Assembly: GCA_937924905.1 (NCBI GenBank)
Contig: CALDUK010000005.1
Span: 1-64,000, forward strand
DNA from: an uncultured Paracoccaceae bacterium
GTDB lineage: Bacteria > Pseudomonadota > Alphaproteobacteria > Rhodobacterales > Rhodobacteraceae
Reading direction: 5' to 3'
Length of the DNA stretch: 64,000 bases
The stretch's first letter is position 1; each line of letters starts with the position of its first letter. Made by a program: the position numbers and the translations under genes. Under the pieces are notes generated by a model. It saw only the letters and a program-made list of their open reading frames with translations. It was not told the origin of the DNA and made no database searches. Below are positions 15,552 through 24,611 of the stretch, piece by piece.

Positions 15552-16745
15552 ATGGCTAAGGTGACTTCGGTCATGCTGATCTCGGATGATCAGGGTGTTG
15601 AGAACGCTGTCACGCTTGCTTTGGCGGGCAAGCGACGGGTGAAGCTGACCGCCGAGAACCGCAGTGTTTCGGGGTTGAACGGTGCCGCCGTGCGGATGGC
15701 GGCCGAGCATGACATCATTGTTTTTGCCACCGACCCCGGCAACAAGGACGACATGAACGCGATCCGCGCGCTGAATGCCGAGCGGTCTGAGACGTCGATC
15801 TTTCTGGCTTTGACGGACCGCGATATCACACTGGCGCGCGCACGTTCGCTGAGCGATGTCGGAGTTGATGAGGTTCTGCCTTTCCCGGTGACCGGCGATG
15901 AGCTGGGCCGCCAGATGGACAAATGGTTGCAGAAAGTGGCCAGCACGCGCAGCGGTGGCGGCAAAGAAGGCGCGGTGATTGCCGTGTCTCAGGCACGCGG
16001 CGGCATTGGTGCGACAACGGTTGCGGTCAATCTGGCCGACCAGCTTTTGATCCGGAAAAGCCGGTTTCGCAAAGAGCCCGCCAATAGCGTGGCTATTGTT
16101 GATCTGGATCTGCAATTCGGCGCCGTTGGTGATTTTCTGGACGTCGAACCGCAGGAAGGCTTGATGCAACTGGCCACCGGCGATGTGATGCCCGATCAAA
16201 TGTGGGTTGAACAATCGTTGGCCGATACGCCGACCGGCCTTTCCGTTTTGTCGGCCCCTGCGGATTTTATGCCTTTGGATGCGATCAACGCCAAACAGGT
16301 TGAAACGCTGATCACCGCTTTGCGTCAGACCCATGATTTTGTCGTTATTGATATGCCGCGTGCGCTGGTCGATTGGATTGAACCGGTTGTCAGCATGGCC
16401 GATGAAATACAGGTCGTCACCGACACAACAGTGCCATCCATCCGGTCGACCCGGCGGTTGATCGATTTCTATCTGGCCGACAACCCCGGCCTTCAGATCG
16501 AAGTGATCGTGAACCGTGAGAAGAAGCCCTATATGCTGGCATCGCATCACAAGGAAGCGGCACGTGTGCTGGAACGCAAGTTCGAACATTGGTTGCCGGA
16601 TGATCCGAAAGCGGCGCGCAATGCGGTCGACTTTGGCAAGCCCTTGTCGGAAGTGTCCGGGCGGTCGGAGCTGAGCAAGGCGCTGACGCAATTGGCCAAA
16701 GCAACCGTCAGGCGGTTGCCGATTGCCGAACGTCAGTCTGTGTAA
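15552..16745 (+). CDS. tadZ: Pilus localisation ATPase TadZ (CpaE)
   Basis: The 397-residue protein has an N-terminal receiver-like domain (about 1-120) and a C-terminal ParA/MinD-type ATPase domain. The P-loop is atypical: VSQARGGIGATTVAVN replaces the KGGxGKT consensus, lacking the usual Lys, as is typical for TadZ. DLDLQFGAVGDFL and DFVVIDMPRALVDW are the switch and Walker B regions. TadZ places the Tad machine at the cell pole. The start follows AGGAGG; an earlier GTG at 15531 is less likely. Confidence 0.9.
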   Translation: MAKVTSVMLISDDQGVENAVTLALAGKRRVKLTAENRSVSGLNGAAVRMAAEHDIIVFATDPGNKDDMNAIRALNAERSETSIFLALTDRDITLARARSLSDVGVDEVLPFPVTGDELGRQMDKWLQKVASTRSGGGKEGAVIAVSQARGGIGATTVAVNLADQLLIRKSRFRKEPANSVAIVDLDLQFGAVGDFLDVEPQEGLMQLATGDVMPDQMWVEQSLADTPTGLSVLSAPADFMPLDAINAKQVETLITALRQTHDFVVIDMPRALVDWIEPVVSMADEIQVVTDTTVPSIRSTRRLIDFYLADNPGLQIEVIVNREKKPYMLASHHKEAARVLERKFEHWLPDDPKAARNAVDFGKPLSEVSGRSELSKALTQLAKATVRRLPIAERQSV

Positions 16746-16757
16746 AGGAGACGCGCT

Positions 16758-18146
16758 ATGTTCAAGGGTTTTGGCAAAGGCACTGGTGACGATGTCGCGC
16801 GCGACGATGAGAACAAGACGGACGCGCCCGATCCCGAGGCCGCAGAACGCGCGCTGCGGTCGCTGAACGCGGCTGACACCAAGCTGGTTGAACGGCTTGA
16901 GCTGAAAAACCGTTTGCACACTGCTTTGCTGGAACGGTTGAACCTGTCTGTGATTGACAAGGTGCAGACCGAAGAATTGCGCCGCGAAGTTGCCAATCTG
17001 GTGCAACAGGTTCTGGCGGAAGAAAAGCGCCCGATGCGGACCGAGGACTTTAAGCTGATCGTCGATGAGCTGATGGACGAGGTTCTGGGCTTTGGCCCGC
17101 TGGAGCCTTTGCTGGCGGACCCGACGGTGAACGATATTTTGGTGAACGGTCACCAGCGGGTCTACGTTGAACGCTATGGTCTTTTGGAAAAGACCCTGGT
17201 GCGGTTCCGGGACGAACGCCATTTGCTGCGGATCATCGACAAGATCGTGTCGTCGATGGGACGTCGTATTGATGAAAGCCAGCCCTGGGTTGATGCGCGT
17301 CTGTCCGATGGCAGCCGGGTCAATGCAATCATCCGTCCCTGCGCCATTGACGGGCCAACGCTGTCTATCCGCAAATTCTCGCGCAAGCCGATCTTGCTGG
17401 AAAAGATGGTCGAGCTGGACACGCTGAGCGATCATTCTGTCAAGTTCCTGCACACGCTGGTTGAAGCGCGGATGAACATTCTGATTTCGGGCGGCACGGG
17501 TTCCGGCAAAACGACAATCTTGAATGCTATGAGCCGTAGCATTGAAGACCGCGAGCGGATCGTCACGATTGAGGACGCCGCCGAGCTTCAGCTTTTGCAG
17601 GAACATGTGGTTCGGCTAGAAACGCGGCCACCGACACCGTCTGGGTCGGGCGCGATTACGCAGCGGGATCTGGTGAAGAATGCGCTTCGGATGCGACCGG
17701 ACCGGATTATCGTGGGCGAGGTTCGCGGTGCTGAGACATTTGACATGCTGCAGGCGATGAACACAGGTCACGACGGCTCGATGACGACAGTGCACGCCAA
17801 CACCGCGCGAGACGCGCTGTCGCGCATTGAACAGATGGTGACCATGATCGGGATCGATCTGCCGCTGTCGGCCATTCGCAGCCAGATTGCCAGCGGTTTG
17901 AATTTTGTTGTGCAACTGAGCCGGATGTCGGACGGCAACCGGAAGGTCATGTCGATCAGCGAGATCACAGGGATGGAAGGCGACACCATCACATTGCAGG
18001 ATATTTTTGCCTTTAAGCATGAAGGCAAGGATGAAAACGGGCGAGTGCTGGGCAAGCTGGTGCCAACGGGTATGAGACCGCAATGTGCCGAACAACTGTT
18101 GTCGGCGGGCATTGATCTGTCCCCGCTGCGGGTGGCAGGAGAGTAA
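16758..18146 (+). CDS. tadA: Pilus assembly ATPase TadA (CpaF)
   Basis: This 462-residue hexameric type II/IV secretion ATPase drives Flp pilus extension (and retraction in some species). Walker A is [13 protein letters not shown] (about residues 243-255), the Asp box is [13 protein letters not shown], Walker B is [16 protein letters not shown], and the His box is [15 protein letters not shown]. The N-terminal 90 residues form a helical lead-in. It follows tadZ by 12 bases and precedes tadB by four. Confidence 0.95.
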   Translation: MFKGFGKGTGDDVARDDENKTDAPDPEAAERALRSLNAADTKLVERLELKNRLHTALLERLNLSVIDKVQTEELRREVANLVQQVLAEEKRPMRTEDFKLIVDELMDEVLGFGPLEPLLADPTVNDILVNGHQRVYVERYGLLEKTLVRFRDERHLLRIIDKIVSSMGRRIDESQPWVDARLSDGSRVNAIIRPCAIDGPTLSIRKFSRKPILLEKMVELDTLSDHSVKFLHTLVEARMNILISGGTGSGKTTILNAMSRSIEDRERIVTIEDAAELQLLQEHVVRLETRPPTPSGSGAITQRDLVKNALRMRPDRIIVGEVRGAETFDMLQAMNTGHDGSMTTVHANTARDALSRIEQMVTMIGIDLPLSAIRSQIASGLNFVVQLSRMSDGNRKVMSISEITGMEGDTITLQDIFAFKHEGKDENGRVLGKLVPTGMRPQCAEQLLSAGIDLSPLRVAGE

Positions 18147-18150
18147 GTCG

Positions 18151-19131
18151 TTGGAGCTGCCTGAAAGCATCGTCAACAATCTGAACGCGCAGCTTGTGCT
18201 TTATATCGGCGTTGTCGTCGGTGTTTTGTTGCTGTTTGAAGGGCTGCGCCAGCTTTTGTCGGGGCGCGGACGTCAGGACGAAGTCCGCAGCCGCCGCATG
18301 AAGATGATTGCCCAAGGCGCAAGCACCGAAGAAATTCTGGCCATTCTGAAGCCGGAGGAAAAGCAGACGCTGGCCAGACGTTTGCCGCTTGTGGGCGATT
18401 TGCCGGTTGTGTTGCGTCAGGCGGGCGTTGGTATGTCGTCAGGCGCGTTCCTGACCACCAGTTTCGTGGGGTTTGTTGTGGCCGCCGTGGTCTTTGCGCA
18501 GATCATCGGGCTGATCGCAGCCGTATTGGCGGCGTTTCTATTGTGCATGCTTTTGCCAATCATGGCCGTGCGGTTGCAGAGGAACCAGCGGATTGACGAT
18601 CTTGTGCGACAGTTGCCCGATGCCCTGGACATGATGGCACGTGGTTTGCGGGTGGGTCACCCGCTGAGCGCGTCTTTGCAAACTGTTGCCAGCGAGATGC
18701 CAGACCCGATCGGGACTGAATTTGGACTGGTCGTCGATCAGGTGTCGTTCGGGGATGAACTGGTCGATGCGTTCAACGAATTTGCTGACCGTTTGAACCA
18801 GGAAGACGTTCACTATCTGGCGACCGCGATAGCAATTCAACACGGTACGGGTGGCGATCTGGCGCGCCTGCTAAGCACTTTGTCCAAGGTCATTCGCGAC
18901 CGGTTGACGATGCGGCGCAAGGTTAAGGCAATCTCGGCCGAGGGTCGTTTGTCGGCGGCCATTCTGAGCGTTGTGCCAGTGATTATCTTTGTCGGCCTGA
19001 ATACGATGTCGCCGTCGTATTATGGCGATATTGCCGAAGAACCTTTGGCCAAACCGTTGATTGCGGTTGTGGTGGCGCTGGTTCTTTTGAATGCCTTTAT
19101 CCTAAGGCGCCTTGTGGCGTTCAGGTTCTAG
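18151..19131 (+). CDS. tadB: Tad inner-membrane platform protein TadB
   Basis: The 326-residue protein is a GspF-type platform protein with an N-terminal span (about 12-30), a pair of central spans (ASFVGFVVAAVVFAQIIGLIAAVLAAFLL region), a type II secretion F domain (RLSAAILSVVP) and a C-terminal span. The frame is open further upstream inside tadA, but the credible start is TTG 18151, eight bases after an AGGAGA ribosome site in the end of tadA. It pairs with TadC to couple TadA to the pilus. Confidence 0.88.
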   Translation: MELPESIVNNLNAQLVLYIGVVVGVLLLFEGLRQLLSGRGRQDEVRSRRMKMIAQGASTEEILAILKPEEKQTLARRLPLVGDLPVVLRQAGVGMSSGAFLTTSFVGFVVAAVVFAQIIGLIAAVLAAFLLCMLLPIMAVRLQRNQRIDDLVRQLPDALDMMARGLRVGHPLSASLQTVASEMPDPIGTEFGLVVDQVSFGDELVDAFNEFADRLNQEDVHYLATAIAIQHGTGGDLARLLSTLSKVIRDRLTMRRKVKAISAEGRLSAAILSVVPVIIFVGLNTMSPSYYGDIAEEPLAKPLIAVVVALVLLNAFILRRLVAFRF

Positions 19132-19134
19132 CGC

Positions 19135-20130
19135 ATGATTGAAACGCTTTTTGATCTGTTTCCGGCGCTGAACAGTCGCGCGAATATCATTGTGATGATT
19201 GGCGTCGGCTTTGGCATGATGCTGTTTGTCTATGGTGCGTTCGACGCTTTGACCCCGTCGAACCCTGCCAGCCGCCGCTATCGCCGCGCCGGGCTGGGGG
19301 ACCGGCAGAACAGTTTTGATGCGGGCCTTTTGTATAACCCCGAGGTGGACCCGAAAGGGTTGATGAAAGCCCTGATGCCGGTGGATCGCAATGAGCGGTC
19401 ACGCCTGAAACGCGATCTGCGGAATGCGGGCATTGTCGGTCAGAACGCGATTGCGAAATATTATCTGTGGCGGATCGGTCTGGCGATTGCGCTGCCGATG
19501 TTGGCTGTTTTGGTGATTTTTCTGCACCGTGCCGGTGTCTGGATGCCCGGACCGGTTGCCTGGGCAATTGATGCGATGCCGCGTTTGGTGGTGCTGCAAA
19601 TCATCACCGCGTTGGCGGGGATTGGGTTCTTTGGCCCCACGATCTGGCTGCGCAATCGTGTGATGGCTCAGAAAATCGAAATTGAGCAGAGCTTTCCGAA
19701 CGCGCTGGATTTGATCCAGATTTCAGTCGAGGCAGGGCTTGGCTTTGACGCGGCGATGACGCGGGTTGCCAATGAAATGGTGCATTCTGCGCCGGCGCTG
19801 TGCCGCGAATTTCGGACAGTGCAGTTGGAAATTTCAGCTGGTGCTGAACGCGAGAAAGCACTGATGGAAATGGCGCAGCGGACAGGTGTCGACGAAGTCA
19901 GTTCATTCGCCAATGTGGTGTTGCAGTCGGTTCGTTTCGGGACGTCGATGTCGGATGCGTTGCAAATCTATGCGCAGGAAATGCGTCTGTCGCGCGAGTT
20001 ACGCGCGCAAGAAAAAGCCAACAAACTGCCGGTGAAGATGTCCGCCGTCATGTCGGCCTTGATGCTGCCTGCCATGATCCTTTTGATCGTCGGGCCGGTG
20101 GTGATCCGGTGGATGAACACATTCGGCTAA
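19135..20130 (+). CDS. tadC: Tad inner-membrane platform protein TadC
   Basis: The 331-residue partner of TadB has an N-terminal span (17-37), two central spans (about 108-130 and 145-165), and the F-domain segment FPNALDLIQISVEAGLGFDAAMTRVANEM followed by a terminal hydrophobic helix (LMLPAMILLIVGPVVIRW). It begins three bases after tadB. It is the last gene of the Tad operon here; no tadD follows. A stem-loop lies 20 bases downstream. Confidence 0.92.
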   Translation: MIETLFDLFPALNSRANIIVMIGVGFGMMLFVYGAFDALTPSNPASRRYRRAGLGDRQNSFDAGLLYNPEVDPKGLMKALMPVDRNERSRLKRDLRNAGIVGQNAIAKYYLWRIGLAIALPMLAVLVIFLHRAGVWMPGPVAWAIDAMPRLVVLQIITALAGIGFFGPTIWLRNRVMAQKIEIEQSFPNALDLIQISVEAGLGFDAAMTRVANEMVHSAPALCREFRTVQLEISAGAEREKALMEMAQRTGVDEVSSFANVVLQSVRFGTSMSDALQIYAQEMRLSRELRAQEKANKLPVKMSAVMSALMLPAMILLIVGPVVIRWMNTFG

Positions 20131-20149
20131 GCGCTCTTTTGGGCACCCG

Positions 20150-20179
20150 CAGAATGTGGCGAGATTGCGGCACATTCTG
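20150..20179 (+). terminator. Stem-loop at the end of the Tad operon
   Basis: CAGAATGTG / CACATTCTG is a perfect 9-bp stem with a 12-base loop, 20 bases after the tadC stop. The T tract is lacking, so termination efficiency is uncertain. Confidence 0.6.
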
Positions 20180-20315
20180 TGGAAGTTCATTAAAAGCGCG
20201 AACAATCTTGGATTTTTGCAAGTATTGTTTCAATATTTGTGGTGAGTAGGCGGGTTTCCTGTGAATTCGACAACAAATCTGTCCGGTTTGATTGACGATC
20301 TCTAGGAAACTTGCG

Positions 20316-20330
20316 TTAACCTCGTGGTAA
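20316..20330 (+). promoter_or_regulatory. CtrA-like box upstream of the luxR-type gene
   Basis: TTAA-CCTCGTG-GTAA matches the CtrA consensus TTAA-N7-TTAA with one mismatch and contains the half-site TTAACC. It lies about 80 bp before the GTG start of the LuxR-type regulator. One-mismatch sites also occur by chance, roughly several per window of this size. Confidence 0.35.
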
Positions 20331-20411
20331 AGGGCCGCAAGAACTCTATCGAGGGTACAGGTGTCGCGCTGAGCACGTTGTTTGGCGCATGTTAATGGTT
20401 TGGGAGAGGGC

Positions 20412-21275
20412 GTGCTTGATTCGCATGTAATACCATTCGGGGGAACCGCGGCCAGAAACCTGCGGGTTCTTGACGGTATCGCCGCCTGGTGCGGCGGACT
20501 GCACGGTTCTATGCCGTTGGCAGACGCGCTTCACGCGTTGTCCGATGGTTTGGGGGCCGCTGCGGCGGCTTTGGGCCGGCACCATATGCGTACCGAAGCC
20601 GAACCGCGTTTGGTCGCCGTTTATTCCGGTCGTCTGCAAAGACCTTTGCGCCGTGGTCACGCCTTTGATGTGTTCGGCTATCTGTTTGGACGCGAGCGCG
20701 CAGGATCAATCGTCTTTTTGAGCGAGCTTTTGGACGACCCGATTTGGCAGTCCACGCCTGAGCTGGAGACATGGCGCAGTGCAAGTGCGGTGGGTGATGT
20801 GGCGGCGATTTCGCTGGTTGGCAACAGAAGTGTCACGGATTACATCGAATTTCACTTCGAAAAGCCTCTGACCCGCACCGAGCGGAAGGAACTTGAAAGC
20901 CTGACCGCGACAATCATCCGGTCGTGGCATGGACGCAAGCCCGGGCTGGTCACTAAACATTTCGTAGACGATCGCGTGGCGCAGGTGCGCGAAACGGCGA
21001 ACCGAAACAGCCGCCTGTTTGACGAACCTATTTTGGGTATTTCAAACCCGGCGCGGTTGAGCCGTGCGGAGTTTCGCGTGTGCCTGATGCTGTCGCGGGG
21101 ATTGTCTGTGAAAGGTGTGGCAGAAACCCTGGGACTGTCTGAGAACACAGTGCGGTCGCATCTGCGCGCAATCTATTCAAAGACCGATGCGTCAAGTCTG
21201 GCCGAGCTGATGTATCTGATCTTGTCGGTTGGCAGCCCGGTCGACGATGCCGAATATCACTACGGCACGCAGTAA
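20412..21275 (+). CDS. LuxR-family helix-turn-helix regulator
   Basis: The 287-residue protein has a C-terminal GerE/LuxR-type DNA-binding domain (about 215-275): LSRAEFRVCLMLSRGLSVKGVAETLGLSENTVRSHLRAIYSKTDASSLAELMYLIL. The N-terminal 200 residues resemble neither the autoinducer-binding domain nor a receiver, so the signal is unknown. GTG 20412 follows GGGAGAGGGC; a TTG at 20382 is possible. Its position directly after the Tad operon and behind a CtrA-like box suggests a link with pilus or motility control, which is inference. It converges on the dehalogenase gene with a two-base gap. Confidence 0.83.
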   Translation: MLDSHVIPFGGTAARNLRVLDGIAAWCGGLHGSMPLADALHALSDGLGAAAAALGRHHMRTEAEPRLVAVYSGRLQRPLRRGHAFDVFGYLFGRERAGSIVFLSELLDDPIWQSTPELETWRSASAVGDVAAISLVGNRSVTDYIEFHFEKPLTRTERKELESLTATIIRSWHGRKPGLVTKHFVDDRVAQVRETANRNSRLFDEPILGISNPARLSRAEFRVCLMLSRGLSVKGVAETLGLSENTVRSHLRAIYSKTDASSLAELMYLILSVGSPVDDAEYHYGTQ

Positions 21276-21277
21276 GG

Positions 21278-24200
21278 TCACAAATCAATCGTGATGATGC
21301 CGCCCGGTTCTTTGGCCCGGGATTGGCAGAGAATGATGTTTTGCGCCCGGTCCGCTTGCGACAAGACGAAGTCGCGATGGTCAACGTCGCCGTCAATAAG
21401 CCCGCATTTACAAACGCCGCACAGACCGTCTGAGCATTTCACATCAATGTGAATGCCGCTTGCGGCCAATACATCTGTCGCCGTTTGATCGGCGGGGATT
21501 GCCACATCGCGCTTTGATGTCGCGCAGCGCAATGTAAAGGGATGATTTTCGTAGTCGGGCAACTCGGGCACGGAAAAATATTCAAGATGGCGGGCGTTGT
21601 CAGGAAAACCCGCGCGTGTCGCCGCGTCGAGAACGGCGGTCATATAGGGTTCGGGGCCGCAGGTGTAGACGTGCCAATCGGGTTCCGGGTTTTGCAGTGT
21701 CTGGTCCAGATCGCAACGCGTGCCTTCGTCTGAGATATGAAGCGTGACTTTGTCAGCCCAGGGCACGCCAGTCAGGATATCGACGAACGCGGCCCGCGTG
21801 CGGCTTGGCACTGAATAATGCAGATGAAACGGTTTGCCCGCATTGTGAAGCGCGTGGCCCATGGCGACCATCGGCGTTACGCCGATGCCGCCGCCCATCA
21901 AGAACGATTTTGCCGCCGTCATATCGAGCGGGAAGTGATTGATGGGTTTCGATAAAAACACCCGCCGTGTTTCGGTGAATATGCGGTGCATCAGTTGCGA
22001 ACCACCGCGCCCTTCGTCTTCGCGCAAAACCGCGATTTGGTATTTCGTGCGGTCAGCAGGGTCGCCCGACATGGAATATTGGCGCAGGTATTCGGGGGCT
22101 ACGACAATATCAAGATGCGCGCCCGCCTGCCATTCGGGCAGGTCTTCGCCTTGGGGGTGGCGAAATTCGTACAGCGTTACATCTTCGGTTAGGCGTTCCA
22201 GTTTGCTGACGGTCATGCGTAAAACCGGGCTGTCGGTGTGGTCTGGCAATTGATGCGCAAGGTCTTTGGTATCGCCCCTTGCCAGTTGGCGTTTGTAAGC
22301 CTCGGGCGATTTGAGCGTCTGGAATGCCTTGATCCCCGCTTCGCGGTCCATCGGATAAGGATACGGCCAAGGTGGCGGCGTCAGAGGCGCGGGATAGACG
22401 GCCAGCGTTTGGTCTTGAGGTTTGAGATCCAGATCGCGTTGCAGGCTGCGCGCATTTACGGGCGCCCGTACCGGTCTATAGGCGCCGTCTTCGCGCAGTT
22501 CGAGATCCCACCACCATTTCTTGACCGGGTTGAGCCCGCCGTTGCCAACCGCATCGTCCAGTTTCGCAACGGCGGGTGCAAGGCTGGGCACGTTCATCGC
22601 AGCCCAGCGAAACGGGCGTTCTGCGAACAGTCCTTCCAGATTCCACGGGCAGGTTTTCATACAGCGGCCACACATTGCGCCGCCTTCTGTGGTGATCCGG
22701 TACGTGGCGCAACGCTGGCTGTCTGATTTCCAGATTTCATAGCCGTTGAACATGACCTTTGGTCCAGCGGTTATCGCACCGCTTGGGCATTCGCGCGCGC
22801 ATTTGGTGCAGGCGTTGCAGAAAGCTTGCAGGCCAAAATCAATGGGTTTGTCGTGGGCCATCGGCATATCCGTGGTGACAACACCGGATTTAAGGCGCGG
22901 ACCAAGGAACGGGTTCAGGATCACCTCGCCAATGCGACTGACTTCGCCCAGGCCCGAAAGCAGCAAAAGCGGCGGTTGTAAAACATCGCCGTCGATCACG
23001 GTATGCGCCTTGGCTTTGAAACCAAGACGTCTGATCTGTTTAGCCAGAATGCCGCCAAGTAAGGAAAACCGCAGATACGCGCGCATGGATTGCGCAACGC
23101 TGATCCAGTCGTCGCCGCTGGCGCCTTCCATAGTTTCATAGCCTTGGTCGATGATGATCGAGATGGCCTGATCGTGGGGCGGATCAATCGCCGCACCTGT
23201 GGCGTCATGGCTGTACCAGACCCAGTCAGGACATCGGCTGATGCCGACGGCGTCGCAGCCTAAGAAGTAAGCGGCGGCTTTGATGGCATCGGCGTTTCCC
23301 TGGGCGTCCGTTGGGCGCGGGCCATTGTCTGACGGGCCGTCTTGTAGAAGGGTAAAGGCCCCCAACATGCGGCGTTGCGCCATGGATGGGGCGGCCTTTC
23401 GGGCGTAGTGGCCGCCCTTGGCCTGATCCTGGAGTTTCTTGCCCATGTCGCCGAATTGGGCGCGGGCGAACATATCGGTGCGCTTGGGCACACGGGGCAC
23501 GCGCGGTTCGTCAATGAAGGTCGTTGGATCGTCCACGCGTTTGAGCGTTTCAAACGGGTGCGGGCCCTGGGTAAAATCGCGTTTGCGGTAGGGGTCGTGA
23601 TTGAACGCGCTTTTCTGGGTGCGGTGGCCCAACCACCATTTCCAACCTAAAGACGGTTGGTCTTTCGCAAGCGGCCGATCGGGCGTCATCTTGAACGTGG
23701 TGGTCAGCGCGGCAAGCCCGAAACGCGATCCAATCAATGGATTGCTCAGGTCGCCGTCCTGCATTTGTGCCAGACCTGCTGCGATGGCGAGGTGATTGAG
23801 ATCAACGTCGGACGAGGTGACGGTATGGGCCTTGGCGTCCCAGCCAAGCAGTCGGATGTAATTGGCCAGGACAACGGCCGTTTCCGCGCTGCGCAGTCCC
23901 GCGCGCGGGGCCTGGGCGTTTTCAAGCCAGGCGCAGCCGCGTTCGCCAGGCTCTGGATCGCGCGGCATCTCGGTCAGAATGACCAGCGCATGGGTGTGCT
24001 GTGCAATGCCCGATGGCGGTGCGGTCATTGCGTCTTTCAGGTCAGCCATGATCAGATCGATCCCGCTGGCCAGTGTTTTGGTTTGCCGGGTTTTCAGGTC
24101 ATGCGCCAATTGGTCGATACCGGGGTTGCGCACAGGCGTGGCAAGATGCGCGCCCCCGGGCAGGCGGCAGATACCCACCATGCTGGCGTCCGAGAAATAA

Positions 24201-24469
24201 GCGAAGGCTTTCAAATGGTTGGCGCGTTCGGTGGGATCTTCAGGGCAATCGGCCTGTGCTTTGTTGACCAGCCCGTCACGGATGGCATCCATACAGGCCT
24301 GATAGTCGGCCATAGCGTTGGTCAGGGCGGCAGGTGTGCCGTTTTGACGAAAAACCGTGGGCTTGAACGGCGGCAGGCCGGTCACGTCAGCGTAGTCTGT
24401 ACGGGCCAGCCGTTCCAGCGGGTAGGGGCCAAGATGAACGGGCCGTTTGGCGTCAGAGAATAGGCGCAT
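21278..24469 (-). CDS. Self-sufficient reductive dehalogenase (RdhA-reductase fusion)
   Basis: The 1063-residue protein is a cobalamin-dependent reductive dehalogenase fused to its own electron-delivery module, as in the aerobic BhbA type. Residues about 60-310 resemble a degenerate copy of the B12-binding domain and 370-545 a second copy, as described for NpRdhA. CNACTKCARECPSGAI (about 547-562) and CGRCMKTCPW (about 596-605) bind two [4Fe-4S] clusters; the FNGYEIWK stretch between them probably carries the proton-donor Lys. Residues about 750-985 are a phthalate-dioxygenase-reductase module (RQYSMSGD flavin site, GGGIGVTPM, YTCGPEPYM), and the end is a plant-type [2Fe-2S] ferredoxin (CSDGLCGVCKCG plus a distal Cys). 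There is no Tat signal and no rdhB gene, so it is cytosolic. It probably removes halogen from haloaromatics using NAD(P)H. Confidence 0.85.
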   Translation of the reverse strand: MRLFSDAKRPVHLGPYPLERLARTDYADVTGLPPFKPTVFRQNGTPAALTNAMADYQACMDAIRDGLVNKAQADCPEDPTERANHLKAFAYFSDASMVGICRLPGGAHLATPVRNPGIDQLAHDLKTRQTKTLASGIDLIMADLKDAMTAPPSGIAQHTHALVILTEMPRDPEPGERGCAWLENAQAPRAGLRSAETAVVLANYIRLLGWDAKAHTVTSSDVDLNHLAIAAGLAQMQDGDLSNPLIGSRFGLAALTTTFKMTPDRPLAKDQPSLGWKWWLGHRTQKSAFNHDPYRKRDFTQGPHPFETLKRVDDPTTFIDEPRVPRVPKRTDMFARAQFGDMGKKLQDQAKGGHYARKAAPSMAQRRMLGAFTLLQDGPSDNGPRPTDAQGNADAIKAAAYFLGCDAVGISRCPDWVWYSHDATGAAIDPPHDQAISIIIDQGYETMEGASGDDWISVAQSMRAYLRFSLLGGILAKQIRRLGFKAKAHTVIDGDVLQPPLLLLSGLGEVSRIGEVILNPFLGPRLKSGVVTTDMPMAHDKPIDFGLQAFCNACTKCARECPSGAITAGPKVMFNGYEIWKSDSQRCATYRITTEGGAMCGRCMKTCPWNLEGLFAERPFRWAAMNVPSLAPAVAKLDDAVGNGGLNPVKKWWWDLELREDGAYRPVRAPVNARSLQRDLDLKPQDQTLAVYPAPLTPPPWPYPYPMDREAGIKAFQTLKSPEAYKRQLARGDTKDLAHQLPDHTDSPVLRMTVSKLERLTEDVTLYEFRHPQGEDLPEWQAGAHLDIVVAPEYLRQYSMSGDPADRTKYQIAVLREDEGRGGSQLMHRIFTETRRVFLSKPINHFPLDMTAAKSFLMGGGIGVTPMVAMGHALHNAGKPFHLHYSVPSRTRAAFVDILTGVPWADKVTLHISDEGTRCDLDQTLQNPEPDWHVYTCGPEPYMTAVLDAATRAGFPDNARHLEYFSVPELPDYENHPFTLRCATSKRDVAIPADQTATDVLAASGIHIDVKCSDGLCGVCKCGLIDGDVDHRDFVLSQADRAQNIILCQSRAKEPGGIITIDL

Positions 24470-24611
24470 GAGACGACGTTAGAGCAAGCCTTTCGTGCGC
24501 ACCAGTGGGCAGACCCCGCCGGTCCGCCGACAGGGATGTGACCGCGATCTCGGTTGCCATCCCCGCGTCCCGTGATAGCCTTTCGGGCGACCTATCCACC
24601 GGAGGAAATGC

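Noticed and set aside
15501-17606. Roughly 700-codon minus-strand open frame across tadZ and tadA
   Set aside because: It is the antisense of two well-supported genes and its product has no recognisable domain; GC-rich codon bias keeps antisense frames open.
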